A DNA stretch of 64,000 bases, from assembly GCA_024684435.1 (NCBI GenBank), contig JAIKWV010000014.1, positions 1 to 64,000 of the forward strand, given 5' to 3'. This document shows positions 49,070 to 58,787 of this stretch, piece by piece. Within the stretch, counting starts at the first letter, position 1, and the number at the start of each line of letters is the position of its first letter. The notes below the pieces were generated by a model. That model was not told where the DNA came from. It was given only the letters and a program-made list of their open reading frames with translations, and searched no databases. A program made the position numbers and the translations under genes. The DNA is from Clostridiales bacterium. Lineage in GTDB: Bacteria > Bacillota > Clostridia > Oscillospirales > Acutalibacteraceae.

Positions 49070-49882
49070 TCAACCTTTCATATTCCTCTTATTTTTATTT
49101 TCCGCCTTTGACTGTGAAAAGTTTATGATCAAAAGCAGAACCAATATTGCCACAAAGATCAGTGTGGAAAGAGCGTACAGATCCGGTTTTACGTGCTTCT
49201 TTGTCATTGAGAATATTTTTATCGGAAGCGTCTGAAACTCCGGACCGCTCGAAAAATAGCTGATGATAAAATCATCGAGAGACAGGGTGAATGCCATAAG
49301 AAAGCCCGTGATTATTCCGGGACGTATCGAAGGCAGAGTGACCTTGAAAAACGCCTGCACAGGTGTACAGCCAAGATCCTGAGCCGCCTCAGGGATGTGG
49401 GGGTCTGTCTGCTTGAGGACAGGCAAAACCGAAAGTATGACGTAGGGCAGATTGAATGTAATATGGGCTATCAGCAGAGTATTGAACCCCAGAACATCCT
49501 GCACATTGACAAGCTTGCCGATAAAGACAAAGAGAAGCATCATAGATACGCCGGTGACTATTTCAGGGTTTATCATGGGAATATTCGTTACTGAAAGAAT
49601 GGTTGTTTTCAGCCATTTCATTTTAAGCTTGTATATTCCTATAGCCGCCACCGTGCCGATAATGACCGATATAACAGATGAACAGATCGCCAGCACTATT
49701 GTGTTCTTTAATGCCTCAAGGGTCGCGCTGTCATTGGCAAGCTCGGCGTACCACTTTGTGGAAAATCCCGTAAAAACTGCGGTACTTTTGCCGGAATTAA
49801 AGGAAAAAATGATCATCACCACAATTGGAGCATAAAGGAAGATCATAACAAGAGCCATGTATAATTTTGATGTTATCTTCAT
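49070..49882 (-). CDS. potC: Polyamine ABC transporter permease
   Basis: 270 residues, six membrane segments. BPD_transp_1 domain with coupling loop EAAQDLGCTPVQAFFKVTLPSIRPGI and the PotC-type start YMALVMIFLYAPIVVMIIFSFNSG. A charged Lys/Asn-rich tail ends it. Start overlaps potB by 4 bp; potD starts 6 bp after its stop. Confidence 0.95.
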   Translation of the reverse strand: MKITSKLYMALVMIFLYAPIVVMIIFSFNSGKSTAVFTGFSTKWYAELANDSATLEALKNTIVLAICSSVISVIIGTVAAIGIYKLKMKWLKTTILSVTNIPMINPEIVTGVSMMLLFVFIGKLVNVQDVLGFNTLLIAHITFNLPYVILSVLPVLKQTDPHIPEAAQDLGCTPVQAFFKVTLPSIRPGIITGFLMAFTLSLDDFIISYFSSGPEFQTLPIKIFSMTKKHVKPDLYALSTLIFVAILVLLLIINFSQSKAENKNKRNMKG

Positions 49883-50706
49883 ATTATCACAGCTCCTTCA
49901 TCATCCGAGAATTTGTTCATTATCAGCATGCTTATGATTATGAGTACCATAAGCACCAGTGAAAGAGATGCGCCTAAATTGTAGTTGTTTGCCTGTTGAA
50001 ACTGCAATTCGATGCTGTCGCCTATGAGCATGAACTTTCCTTCGCCAAGCTTCTGACTGATATAGAACGTACTTACGGAAGGAACAAAAACCATGGTTAT
50101 GCCGGATATAACACCGGGGAGCGAAAGCGGAAAGATAACTCTCAGCAGTACCTGGATCTTTGTTGCTCCCAGATCCTCGGCAGCTTCTACATATTTAACG
50201 TCAAGCTTTGACATGACTGAGTAGATCGGCAGTATCATGTATGGCAGAAAATTGTATACCATACCGAAAATTACAGCTCCCGCCGTACCTGTAAGCTCCA
50301 GTTTTCCGATCCCGATGCTTTCAAGGAAAGTGTTTATTATTCCGTTATCCGAAAGTATGTTTCTCCATGAATATGTGCGGATAAGGAAATTCATCCACAT
50401 GGGAACCATCACAAGCAGCATTACATTGCGCTGTACCTTGTTGCTTGATTTTACCATGACCAATGCAAGGGGATAGGAAATGATAAAACAGACAGCGGTG
50501 GCAATGACGGCAAAAAGTATGGATATGCCGAATATTTCGGGATAATGTCCGCTCCAAAGTAATTTTATGTTTGAGAGCGTAAAATTTGCGTCTCTGTCCG
50601 TAAAGGCGTAATATGCCACCATGATCAGAGGAGCAATGATAAATATTATTGACCATACGATATATGGGAGGTTTGTGATCATTGATGATGACTTTGTTTT
50701 GTTCAT
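49879..50706 (-). CDS. potB: Polyamine ABC transporter permease
   Basis: 275 residues, six membrane segments, with coupling loop [29 protein letters not shown]. The N-terminal [23 protein letters not shown] and the periplasmic-facing [20 protein letters not shown] are typical of PotB. Overlaps potA and potC by 4 bp each. Forms the channel with PotC. Confidence 0.95.
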   Translation of the reverse strand: MNKTKSSSMITNLPYIVWSIIFIIAPLIMVAYYAFTDRDANFTLSNIKLLWSGHYPEIFGISILFAVIATAVCFIISYPLALVMVKSSNKVQRNVMLLVMVPMWMNFLIRTYSWRNILSDNGIINTFLESIGIGKLELTGTAGAVIFGMVYNFLPYMILPIYSVMSKLDVKYVEAAEDLGATKIQVLLRVIFPLSLPGVISGITMVFVPSVSTFYISQKLGEGKFMLIGDSIELQFQQANNYNLGASLSLVLMVLIIISMLIMNKFSDDEGAVII

Positions 50707-51845
50707 TCGTCATCACCCTCTTCTTCCGTCATGTCGGCGTCAACGTCGGAAAGCTCGTCGAATTCGTCGCTGTATGAGCTGTAATCGCCAAACATGCCCG
50801 AGTATTCGGATTTCTTCATAATATGAATTTCATCGGGCTTGATTGATATGCCGATTTTATCTCCCACCTTCTGATAATCGGTGGATTGGATCATCCACTT
50901 AAATCCCTTGATGTCGACTATTATCTCATAATGGACGCCCTTGAAGGTAACGGAGGTCACCTCGCCGCAGAGCATTCCTTCCTCAAATGGGACAACGTCA
51001 ACGTCCTCGGGACGGATAACAACGTCAACGGGAGTATTTTCGCCGAAGCCGCTGTCAACGCATTTGAATTTGATGCCCGCGAATTCAACAAGGAAATCCT
51101 TGCGCATTATGCCGTCAAGGATATTGCTTTCGCCGATAAAATCAGCAACGAAGGCATTTTTAGGTTCATTGTAAATATCAGTGGGAGTGCCTATCTGCTG
51201 GATAACTCCGTTGTCCATTACAACTATGGTATCCGACATTGAAAGGGCTTCCTCCTGATCGTGGGTAACATAAATAAAAGTAATTCCCATGCGCTGCTGG
51301 ATGTTTTTAAGCTCCACCTGCATATCCTTGCGAAGCTTCAGATCCAGAGCACCGAGAGGCTCATCGAGAAGAAGAACGCGTGGCTTGACAGCAAGGGCTC
51401 TTGCTATTGCCACACGCTGCTGCTGACCGCCTGAAAGGGAGTTTATGTTCCTGTGTTCAAAGCCTTTGAGGTTTACAAGAGCCAGCATTTCCGAAACTGT
51501 TTCGCGTATCTCGTTCTTCGGTATTTTTCTGAGTTGTAATCCGAAAGCGATATTCTCATATACATTAAGGTGGGGGAACAGAGCATATCGCTGAAAAATC
51601 GTGTTTACCGGCCTTTTGTGAGGCGGTACGTCGTTTATATTCTTATCGTCAAAAATGACTTCTCCGCTGTCCGGTTTAAGGAATCCCGCTATTATCCTGA
51701 GGGTAGTGGTTTTGCCGCAGCCGGAAGGACCTAAAAAAGTAATAAATTCCCTGTCCCTGATGTACAGATTTATACTCTTGAGAATAGGTTGATCGTCAAA
51801 ACTGACTGAGATGTTTCTCAAATCGATAATAATATCTTTTTTCAA
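50703..51845 (-). CDS. potA: Polyamine ABC transporter ATPase
   Basis: 380 residues; TTG start 9 nt after AGAGGGG. Walker [11 protein letters not shown]-loop, signature [15 protein letters not shown], Walker [13 protein letters not shown] and H-loop THDQEEAL are all intact; the C-terminal TOBE-like domain ([28 protein letters not shown]) senses substrate in the family. It ends in an acidic Asp/Glu-rich tail (about 20 residues) that is longer than usual. Promoter TTGACT-17-TATACT lies at 51883-51911. Confidence 0.95.
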   Translation of the reverse strand: MKKDIIIDLRNISVSFDDQPILKSINLYIRDREFITFLGPSGCGKTTTLRIIAGFLKPDSGEVIFDDKNINDVPPHKRPVNTIFQRYALFPHLNVYENIAFGLQLRKIPKNEIRETVSEMLALVNLKGFEHRNINSLSGGQQQRVAIARALAVKPRVLLLDEPLGALDLKLRKDMQVELKNIQQRMGITFIYVTHDQEEALSMSDTIVVMDNGVIQQIGTPTDIYNEPKNAFVADFIGESNILDGIMRKDFLVEFAGIKFKCVDSGFGENTPVDVVIRPEDVDVVPFEEGMLCGEVTSVTFKGVHYEIIVDIKGFKWMIQSTDYQKVGDKIGISIKPDEIHIMKKSEYSGMFGDYSSYSDEFDELSDVDADMTEEEGDDE

Positions 51846-51882
51846 TTATGCAGCCCCTCTCACACTTTTATATATTATTCAA

Positions 51883-51911
51883 AGTATAGAATTTATTGCG
51901 ATAAAAGTCAA
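51883..51911 (-). promoter_or_regulatory. Promoter of potABCD
   Basis: Minus strand TTGACT (51906-51911), 17 bp, TATACT (51883-51888). Confidence 0.75.
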
Positions 51912-52002
51912 TATAAAAGGACAAAATATTTTAAATATTTTACAAAGTTATTTCACCTGATTTTATAATAACGGTTCAGGAAAAATTTGTCTTACATTAT
52001 GA

Positions 52003-52031
52003 TTGACAATATTTGTACGTTGTGTTATCCT
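52003..52031 (+). promoter_or_regulatory. Promoter of the lipid kinase gene
   Basis: TTGACA (52003-52008), 17 bp, TATCCT (52026-52031). Confidence 0.65.
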
Positions 52032-52089
52032 CAATAAAGAGTGCTGTGCCATGTTTTGGTACGGTAAACATCAGTCGGAGGAATGTTTT

Positions 52090-52992
52090 ATGGATTTAAG
52101 CAACAGAAAAAAAGCATTGCTCATAATAAACCCACGCGCCGGCCGCAGAAAGCTTAAGCCTCAGCTGGTGGATATTGCCAATCTTTTCACCCGCGGCGGG
52201 CTTGAAACCACAATGTACACCACTACCTGCAAGGGGGACGCTGAAAGGATGGCGGAGACTCTTGGGGGAGATTACGATATAATTGTTTGTCGCGGAGGCG
52301 ACGGCACATTCAGCGAGGTAGTAAACGGCGTTATGAAGCTTGAAAAAAGACCTCCGCTGGGGTATATACCTTCCGGTACCACAAACGATCTGGCAAAGAC
52401 TTTAGGGTTGCCTCCCAATACCCAAAAGTGTATAAAAACCATACTCAGAAATCAGGCATTGAGAAATGACGTGGGCAAGTTCAACGACAAATATTTCGCG
52501 TATACAGCGTCATTCGGAGCATTTTCGGAGTGCTCATATTCAACGCCTCAGCAGCTGAAAAACGTACTCGGACACGCCGCATATATGTATGAGGCAACAA
52601 GAGCCGTCAAGAACATCAAGCCTATCCATGTCAAGGTCAAATGTAAGGAGTACGAGGATGAGGCTGATTATGCTTTCGGTACGGTCAGCAACTCATATTC
52701 ACTTGGAGGTGTGGTCAAGCTCAATCCCCACACAGTGGGACTTAACGACGGTGAGTTTGAGGTCATGCTGATCAAAACGCCTGACAATGTTAAAACATGG
52801 ACTACCATAGCAACAAGTTTGCTGTCAAAGAACTATGATGAGCGGTACATAAAGTTTTTCAGAACGGGACATATCGAATTTGAATTTGACGAAGAAAATC
52901 CTCCCGCATGGACAACAGACGGCGAGTTCGCAGGTACTCCGGCAAAGCTTACGATAGACAATATACAAAATGCTATAAGAATTTTCCGATAA
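52090..52992 (+). CDS. Diacylglycerol kinase-like lipid kinase (DgkB/YegS family)
   Basis: 300 residues; ATG at 52090 after GGAGGAATG. Kinase signatures: IINPRAGRRK, CRGGDGTFSEVVNGVM and IPSGTTNDLAKTLGLP, followed by the beta-sandwich C-terminal domain and the TDGEF motif (WTTDGEFAGTPAKL). In Bacillota the essential member DgkB recycles diacylglycerol from lipoteichoic acid synthesis. Monocistronic between a promoter and a terminator. Confidence 0.93.
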   Translation: MDLSNRKKALLIINPRAGRRKLKPQLVDIANLFTRGGLETTMYTTTCKGDAERMAETLGGDYDIIVCRGGDGTFSEVVNGVMKLEKRPPLGYIPSGTTNDLAKTLGLPPNTQKCIKTILRNQALRNDVGKFNDKYFAYTASFGAFSECSYSTPQQLKNVLGHAAYMYEATRAVKNIKPIHVKVKCKEYEDEADYAFGTVSNSYSLGGVVKLNPHTVGLNDGEFEVMLIKTPDNVKTWTTIATSLLSKNYDERYIKFFRTGHIEFEFDEENPPAWTTDGEFAGTPAKLTIDNIQNAIRIFR

Positions 52993-53004
52993 ACAAATAT
53001 CAAG

Positions 53005-53042
53005 CACCGACTGAGCGTATATAATTCAGCCGGTGTTTTTTT
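53005..53042 (+). terminator. Terminator after the lipid kinase gene
   Basis: CACCGACTGA/TCAGCCGGTG stem (one mismatch) followed by seven T. Confidence 0.85.
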
Positions 53043-53090
53043 ATTTTTATAAAAATTTGGAAATATGGCTAATATTTGTGCTTTTTTCAG

Positions 53091-53119
53091 TTGAAAAATT
53101 CAAATCAATGTGTTATTAT
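53091..53119 (+). promoter_or_regulatory. Promoter of the rluB-to-prpC housekeeping cluster
   Basis: TTGAAA (53091-53096), 17 bp, TATTAT (53114-53119). No convincing terminator is seen in the following 10.8 kb, so this may drive a very long operon, with possible internal starts. Confidence 0.65.
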
Positions 53120-53188
53120 AAATTATTATAATTAGATAATTAGGCGTTTTAGCGTCTGATTTCTTGTTTTGGAGGGAGCAGGTGTCTT

Positions 53189-53215
53189 TTGACACAGTAT
53201 CGTTATGGCGGATAA
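53189..53215 (+). CDS. Possible 8-codon leader ORF overlapping rluB start
   Basis: TTG at 53189 with GGAGGGAGCAGGTG upstream encodes MTQYRYGG and stops at TAA inside the first codons of rluB. The rluB ATG at 53205 itself has no ribosome site at a normal distance, so the leader could couple translation. Very short, so weakly supported. Confidence 0.3.
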   Translation: MTQYRYGG

Positions 53216-53939
53216 TACAGTCAGACTGCAAAAATATTTATCGGACTGCGGAGTGGCTTCCCGCAGAAAATCCGAGGAGCTTATCGCTCAGGGCAAAGTT
53301 CGCGTGAATAATCAGATCGCCAATATCGGAGATAAGATAAATCCCAAAAAGGACAAGGTAACGGTCAACAATAAAAAAATCGTTCCTACGGATAATATGC
53401 GATATATCATGCTTCACAAGCCCAGAGGTTTTATTACCACAATGAGCGATGAACAGGGCAGAAAATGCGTGGCGTCCCTTGTTAAAGACGTTAAAGAACG
53501 CATTTATCCCATAGGCAGACTTGACAGGGAATCGGAAGGTATGCTGCTGATGACCAATGACGGGGAGTTCGCAAATAATCTTATGCACCCGGCGAAGCAC
53601 GTCAATAAGAATTACCGGGTCACAATAAGACCCGATATTACCGATGATCAGATAACAAAGCTGATAACAGGGATCGATATCGACGGCAAAATGACCGCCC
53701 CGGCGGAGGTACGAATACTTGAAAAGCAGCCGGGCAGGGTAGTGCTTGAGATAATTATCCATGAGGGCAGAAACAGGCAGATCAGAAAGATGTGCGAGGA
53801 GCTTGGTCTTGAGGTCGCAAGGCTTAAAAGAGTAGCCATAGGTTCGGTCAAGCTGGGCATGCTCCCCCAGGGAAAATGGAGAGATCTGACTGAAGATGAG
53901 GTCAGAAAACTTATGCTTGCAACAGAAACGAAAGGTTGA
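53205..53939 (+). CDS. rluB: rRNA pseudouridine synthase, RluB/RsuA family
   Basis: 244 residues. N-terminal S4 domain (VRLQKYLSDCGVASRRKSEELIAQGKVRVN) and a RsuA-type catalytic domain with the active-site Asp in YPIGRLDRESEGMLLMTNDG, then the RNA-contact stretch HEGRNRQIRKMCEELG. It converts a uridine of 23S (RluB, Psi2605) or 16S (RsuA) rRNA to pseudouridine; the two cannot be told apart here, though RluB is more usual in Bacillota. First gene of the cluster. Confidence 0.92.
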   Translation: MADNTVRLQKYLSDCGVASRRKSEELIAQGKVRVNNQIANIGDKINPKKDKVTVNNKKIVPTDNMRYIMLHKPRGFITTMSDEQGRKCVASLVKDVKERIYPIGRLDRESEGMLLMTNDGEFANNLMHPAKHVNKNYRVTIRPDITDDQITKLITGIDIDGKMTAPAEVRILEKQPGRVVLEIIIHEGRNRQIRKMCEELGLEVARLKRVAIGSVKLGMLPQGKWRDLTEDEVRKLMLATETKG

Positions 53940-53944
53940 TAATA

Positions 53945-54262
53945 ATGCTTTCATTTAAACCTACAAAAGAAGGGGAATTTTACGGATATGTCGCCCTTGA
54001 GGGCGAGGAACAGCTGGGCAGATGTCTCTTTAAGATCGAAGGGATGTATGTAGATCTGCTGAAAATTCAGGCAAAGGATGAGCTTGTCGCAGAGGGACTT
54101 GTTCGTTCCGCGTTGAATTTTTCCGCAAACAGGAGCTGTTACATCGCCAGATGTCCTGAAGGGCAGGCGGACAAAGTCCTTGAGAGCCTTGGATTCATTA
54201 ATTTAAGCGGCATTTACTCGGCGGAGATCCCCGAGGCGCTTAAGGGCAGCTGCTGCAAATAA
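53945..54262 (+). CDS. Small unknown protein between rluB and yicC
   Basis: 105 residues; ATG at 53945, with AAAGG about 9 nt upstream, overlapping nothing. Soluble alpha/beta protein (EFYGYVALEGEEQLGRCLFKIEG, LVAEGLVRSALNFSANRSCYIARCP, LGFINLSGIYSAEI), with an outline like a small GNAT-type fold (the central RSALNFSANR helix after a beta strand). It lacks the full acetyl-CoA-binding P-loop. It ends in a CysCysLys. Function unknown; co-transcribed with translation genes. Confidence 0.75.
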   Translation: MLSFKPTKEGEFYGYVALEGEEQLGRCLFKIEGMYVDLLKIQAKDELVAEGLVRSALNFSANRSCYIARCPEGQADKVLESLGFINLSGIYSAEIPEALKGSCCK

Positions 54263-54292
54263 AAAGAAATTTTGAAACGGAGTTGATTTGTT

Positions 54293-55171
54293 TTGGTCAA
54301 GAGCATGACCGGGTACGGCAGAGCGCAGGATATGATCGACGGCTACAATATATCCTTTGAGATAAAAAGCGTAAATCACAGGTATTTTGAATACACTTTA
54401 AAGTCTCCAAGAGCCTATGGCTTTCTTGACGACAGGCTGAAAAAATATCTTCAGCAATTCATATCGAGAGGCAAGGTAGATTGTTTTCTCACCATTGAAG
54501 CGCTTGATGAGGAAAACGTTACTGTAAACGTCAATCATTCTCTCGCGTCGGGCTATATCAATGCATTCAATGAGCTGTCGGAGAGATATTCCATTCCCAA
54601 TGACATTACCGTGTCAAGCTTTGCAAGGTACGGCGACATCTTTGTTGTCAGCAAGGCTGAGGCGGATGAGGAAAGGGTATGGAACGCGGTGAAAACGGTT
54701 GTTTCAGCGGCTGTCAGCAATTTCATAGCAATGCGTGAGACCGAGGGAGCCAAGATGCGGGACGATATACTGTCCCGGGCGGATTCAATAATAGAGTGCG
54801 TTGAGTTCATCGAGGAACGCTCTCCCCAAACGGTCAAAGAATATAATGACAAACTGCTTGAACGTATGCGTGAGCTTATAGGCGACACCACCGTTGACGA
54901 ACAGAGGCTTCTCACAGAGGCGGCGATATTTGCCGATAAGATCGCCGTTGCTGAGGAAACGGTACGGCTTCGCAGTCATATTGCCCAGCTTAGAACCTTC
55001 TTCGATTCCGATGAAGCTGTGGGCAGAAAGCTGGATTTCCTTGTTCAGGAGATCAACCGTGAAGCCAACACCATAGGCTCAAAGGCTCAGAATGTTGAGA
55101 TAGCAAGACGGGTTCTCAACATAAAAGCAGAGGTCGAAAAGATAAGAGAGCAGATACAGAATATTGAATAA
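54293..55171 (+). CDS. YicC family endoribonuclease
   Basis: 292 residues; the TTG at 54293 fits the conserved family start VKSMTGYGRA and lies about 10 nt after CGGAG. The N-terminal half (SFEIKSVNHRYFEYTLKSPRAYGFLDDRLKKYL) and C-terminal DUF1732 (KLDFLVQEINREANTIGSKAQNVEIARRVLNIKAEVEKIREQIQNIE) are both complete. YicC/YloC proteins are RNases involved in RNA turnover. Adjacent to remA and gmk as in Bacillus. Confidence 0.93.
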   Translation: MVKSMTGYGRAQDMIDGYNISFEIKSVNHRYFEYTLKSPRAYGFLDDRLKKYLQQFISRGKVDCFLTIEALDEENVTVNVNHSLASGYINAFNELSERYSIPNDITVSSFARYGDIFVVSKAEADEERVWNAVKTVVSAAVSNFIAMRETEGAKMRDDILSRADSIIECVEFIEERSPQTVKEYNDKLLERMRELIGDTTVDEQRLLTEAAIFADKIAVAEETVRLRSHIAQLRTFFDSDEAVGRKLDFLVQEINREANTIGSKAQNVEIARRVLNIKAEVEKIREQIQNIE

Positions 55172-55189
55172 TAAACGGAGATGATTCAG

Positions 55190-55453
55190 GTGAAGCTTGT
55201 AAATATCGGATTCGGAAACATGGTAAACGCTTCAAGGATCGTTGCCGTTGTAGTCCCGGATTCTCAACCTATCAAGCGAATAGTTCAGGAAAGCAAGGAA
55301 AAGGGGAACCTTATCGACGCTTCCCACGGCAGACGTACCCGCGCCGTTATAATAACCGACAGCGATCATGTAATACTTACCTATCTTCAGGCGGAGACCG
55401 TGGCGAACAGGCTTAATGAAGAAAACTCGGACGGAGGGTTAGGCGATGAATAA
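55190..55453 (+). CDS. remA: RemA-like regulatory protein
   Basis: 87 residues; GTG at 55190 is chosen because the ATG at 55181 directly abuts GGAG. The sequence [50 protein letters not shown] is the RemA (DUF370) pattern. In Bacillus RemA is a DNA-wrapping activator of matrix genes; in non-biofilm Clostridia its targets are unknown. Overlaps gmk by 8 bp. Confidence 0.94.
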   Translation: MKLVNIGFGNMVNASRIVAVVVPDSQPIKRIVQESKEKGNLIDASHGRRTRAVIITDSDHVILTYLQAETVANRLNEENSDGGLGDE

Positions 55454-56054
55454 GAAGGGGATATTGCTTGTCCTTTCCGGGCCTTCCGGTTCGGGAAAAG
55501 ATACCGTGCTCAACGAGCTGGCAAAGGATGACGGGATACAGCTTTCAGTCTCAATGACAACAAGAGCTAAAAGGGACTGGGAAATTGACGGGACACATTA
55601 TTATTTCGTTACCCCGGAATATTTCAAACGCAAAATAGAAGCCGACGAGGTCCTGGAGTACACGGTTTACAGCGGCAATTATTACGGAACGCCCAAAGCG
55701 GCGATCGACGAATGGTTAAACGAAGGCAAAACAGTGGTGCTTAAGATCGAAGTTGAGGGCGCCGCGAATATACGCAGGATTTATCCGGATGCTGTCAGCG
55801 TATTTTTGCTCCCGCCGTCAATGAAAGTTCTGGAGGAAAGGCTCTTCAGGCGGGAAAGTGAAGATACAGAGGAAATAAAAAGACGCTTGAAAATAGCCGA
55901 ATCCGAGATACTTCAGGCTGAGTATTATGACTATGTCGTTGTGAACGATGTGCTTGATTACGCGGTAAGCGATCTGAGAACAATAATATCCGCGGAAAAT
56001 AAAAAAACAAGCCGGAATAAAGACCTCATAAACAAAATTTTAAAAAGAATATAA
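55446..56054 (+). CDS. gmk: Guanylate kinase
   Basis: 202 residues. P-loop [32 protein letters not shown] and the GMP-binding [20 protein letters not shown], then [27 protein letters not shown]. It makes GDP from GMP. GGAGGG precedes the ATG. Confidence 0.95.
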   Translation: MNKKGILLVLSGPSGSGKDTVLNELAKDDGIQLSVSMTTRAKRDWEIDGTHYYFVTPEYFKRKIEADEVLEYTVYSGNYYGTPKAAIDEWLNEGKTVVLKIEVEGAANIRRIYPDAVSVFLLPPSMKVLEERLFRRESEDTEEIKRRLKIAESEILQAEYYDYVVVNDVLDYAVSDLRTIISAENKKTSRNKDLINKILKRI

Positions 56055-56077
56055 TTAACCGAAAGGAAGTTATCATT

Positions 56078-56287
56078 ATGCTTAACAAAGATCTCAGTAA
56101 CGTATTAAAGGGACACACCAGCCGTTATTCATTAGTTACGGCTACCGCGAAGAGGGCAAGAGAGATTGCTGAAGAGGCTGAAAGTGAAAAAAGAATAATC
56201 ACAGAAAAGCCCGTAAGTCTTGCCATAGACGAAATAATAGAAGGTCAATATATTATAGTTGAACCCGAGGAGATCAGAAACGTCTGA
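56078..56287 (+). CDS. rpoZ: RNA polymerase omega subunit
   Basis: 69 residues. Typical omega body SRYSLVTATAKRAREIAEEAE, then KPVSLAIDEIIEGQYIIVEPEE. Preceded by GAAAGGAAG. In Bacillus the order is gmk-rpoZ-coaBC-priA; here priA follows directly without coaBC. Confidence 0.9.
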   Translation: MLNKDLSNVLKGHTSRYSLVTATAKRAREIAEEAESEKRIITEKPVSLAIDEIIEGQYIIVEPEEIRNV

Positions 56288-56318
56288 TCCATTTCATGTA
56301 CCCTGTGGAGGTGATACG

Positions 56319-58772
56319 GTGTCAAAGCTTAATATAGCAAAGGTTGCAGTTGAGAATACATCATATCACTTCGACAAGGAGTATTCCTATCTGATCCCGG
56401 ATCATATGCTGTCCGCGGCAGCTCCCGGCTGCCGCGTAAAGGTGAACTTCGGGAAGGGCGGGCAGACCCGCCTGGGGCTTATTACGGAACTGACCGATAA
56501 GGTCGATGAAAATGTAAGGATAAAGCCGGTTTCGGAGATCCTGGACGCCGAGCCTGTGCTCAATGATGAAATGCTCAGACTGGCGCGCTGGATAAAAGAA
56601 CACACCTTCTGCACCCTGTATGAATCATCAAGGATCTTACTGCCTACGGGCATAAACCACAAGATCCAGGTCTCATATATAAAATCTGATGTTCAGGCGG
56701 ACGATGAGCTTGACGGGTCGGAAAAGCTTGTGTTTGAATATATATCCGGGCATCACGGCAGTGTGCGCAGAGATAAGCTGTTGAAAGCCGTCGGGTTAAG
56801 CGAACCTACGGACGTGCCTGACAGGCTCGTTTCAAAGGGGCTTATTCAAAAAAGCTTCGAGGCTGTCAGAAACTCCGGGGACGCGGTGATCCGCATGGTC
56901 AGGCTGACGGATACGGCAAGGTCGGGGGAATATCCCGGCAAGCTTTCCGAAAAACAGCAGGAGGTAATATCCCTGCTTTCCGAAATGGGCTGTGCCTCGG
57001 TCAAGGAGATATGCTATTTTACCGGTTTTACGACTTCGGTGGTCATGTCCCTGCAAAAAAAAGGTTTGTTGGAGTTTTATGACGATGAGGTTTACAGAAA
57101 CCCCTATTCAAGCGTAGATACTCCCGGCGAACAGACGGAGATCATCCTCACTGTGGAGCAGGAAAAAGCCTATAGGGAGCTTTCGGAGAACAGAAGGTCG
57201 GGAAACGGAAGACCCGCACTGCTTTTCGGAGTGACCGGCAGCGGCAAGACCCAGGTATATCTTAAACTTATAGACGATGTCGTGGCAGAGAACAAGGGCG
57301 TTATTGTAATGGTGCCGGAAATATCTCTGACCCCGCAGGCTCTCTCCATTTTTCACAAGAGGTACGGCAGGAACGTGGCCGTTTTTCACAGCGCTCTTTC
57401 CATATCCGAGCGTCTTGACGAATGGAAAAGAGTCAACAACGGAGAAGCGTCCATAGTTGTGGGTACACGCTCCGCCGTGTTTGCTCCGCTGAAAAATATA
57501 GGTTTGATAATAATTGATGAGGAGCAGGAGCACACCTATAAATCCGAACAGTCTCCCAGATACAACGCCAAAGAGGTTGCGAGATTCCGCTGCGCCATGC
57601 ATAACTCCATGCTGCTTTTGGCTTCCGCTACGCCCAGTGTGGAAAGTTATGCTCTTGCTCTCAAGGGCAAATATTCCCTGAGTACTCTTGAAAACCGCTA
57701 CGGAAACGCGGTCTTGCCGGAAGTAATAACCGTTGATATGTGCCTTGAACAGCAGGAGGGCAACACCGCGCCGTTGAGCCGTGAGCTGATAAACGCTGTT
57801 TTTGAAAACAAGGAACAGGGGCATCAATCCATATTGCTGATAAACAGAAGGGGATACAATACCTTCGCTGCCTGTACAAAGTGCAAAAGCGTTATTACTT
57901 GTCCCTCTTGCAGCATATCAATGACTTATCATCACGCGAATAATAAGCTGATGTGTCATTATTGCGGATATTCAACGGATTTCAGCACAGTTTGTTCTGT
58001 TTGCGGAGAGGATTCCGTCAGGTATTCCGGCTTCGGCACACAAAAGATAGAGGACGAGATCAGAGAACTGCTTCCCGGAATAAAGATACTCCGTATGGAC
58101 GCGGATTCCACCATGGCGAAAAATTCAAGAGAAAACAAGCTTGAAGCTTTTGCAAAAGGAGATTACGACGTGCTCATCGGCACACAAATGGTTGCAAAGG
58201 GGCTGGATTTTGAAAACGTTACCCTGGTTGGGGTAGTTTCGGTTGACCAGCAGCTGCACAACGACGATTACCGCAGCTTTGAACGCACCTTTGACCTGCT
58301 GACCCAGGTGGTGGGCAGAGCCGGAAGGGGACAGTATAAGGGCAAAGCGATAATCCAGACGCTTTCTCCGGAGAACAATATAATCAGGCTCGCTGCCGAT
58401 CAGGACTACCGATCTTTCTTTAATACGGAAATACAGCTCAGAAAAGTGCTTATATATCCGCCGTTCTGCGATCTGTGCGTACTCAGTATTTCCGGGGAAA
58501 ATGAAATAGATGTGCAGAAGGGCGCAAAAAAGATCCTTGATATCATCAAGGAAGAAACGTATAAATACGATCAGAAAATAATAGTGCTCGGCCCCATGCC
58601 TGCAAGGGTATTGAAGGTCAGCAACAGATACAGATACAGAATAATAATCAAATGCAAGAATTCTCCGGGCTTCAGAGGCATGATATCAGAGCTTCTGTGT
58701 AATGTTTCGGAAAATTCAGACTTTAATAAGATCGCAGTATTTGCCGATATGAATCCGGAAAATATACTGTAG
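56319..58772 (+). CDS. priA: Primosomal replication restart helicase PriA
   Basis: 817 residues; GTG at 56319 lies just after a perfect GGAGGTGAT. N-terminal 3'-OH-binding domain (VAVENTSYHFDKEYSYLIP), then helicase with Walker A FGVTGSGKTQVY, Walker B LIIIDEEQEH (DEEQ rather than the usual DEEH), ATPSVES, and the zinc-binding insert with four CxxC pairs (CTKCKS...CPSC, CHYCGY...CSVCGE). C-terminal helicase motifs include GTQMVAKGLDFENV and TQVVGRAGRG. It rebuilds the replisome at stalled forks. Confidence 0.96.
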   Translation: MSKLNIAKVAVENTSYHFDKEYSYLIPDHMLSAAAPGCRVKVNFGKGGQTRLGLITELTDKVDENVRIKPVSEILDAEPVLNDEMLRLARWIKEHTFCTLYESSRILLPTGINHKIQVSYIKSDVQADDELDGSEKLVFEYISGHHGSVRRDKLLKAVGLSEPTDVPDRLVSKGLIQKSFEAVRNSGDAVIRMVRLTDTARSGEYPGKLSEKQQEVISLLSEMGCASVKEICYFTGFTTSVVMSLQKKGLLEFYDDEVYRNPYSSVDTPGEQTEIILTVEQEKAYRELSENRRSGNGRPALLFGVTGSGKTQVYLKLIDDVVAENKGVIVMVPEISLTPQALSIFHKRYGRNVAVFHSALSISERLDEWKRVNNGEASIVVGTRSAVFAPLKNIGLIIIDEEQEHTYKSEQSPRYNAKEVARFRCAMHNSMLLLASATPSVESYALALKGKYSLSTLENRYGNAVLPEVITVDMCLEQQEGNTAPLSRELINAVFENKEQGHQSILLINRRGYNTFAACTKCKSVITCPSCSISMTYHHANNKLMCHYCGYSTDFSTVCSVCGEDSVRYSGFGTQKIEDEIRELLPGIKILRMDADSTMAKNSRENKLEAFAKGDYDVLIGTQMVAKGLDFENVTLVGVVSVDQQLHNDDYRSFERTFDLLTQVVGRAGRGQYKGKAIIQTLSPENNIIRLAADQDYRSFFNTEIQLRKVLIYPPFCDLCVLSISGENEIDVQKGAKKILDIIKEETYKYDQKIIVLGPMPARVLKVSNRYRYRIIIKCKNSPGFRGMISELLCNVSENSDFNKIAVFADMNPENIL

Positions 58773-58787
58773 GTGAGGTAATTATTT

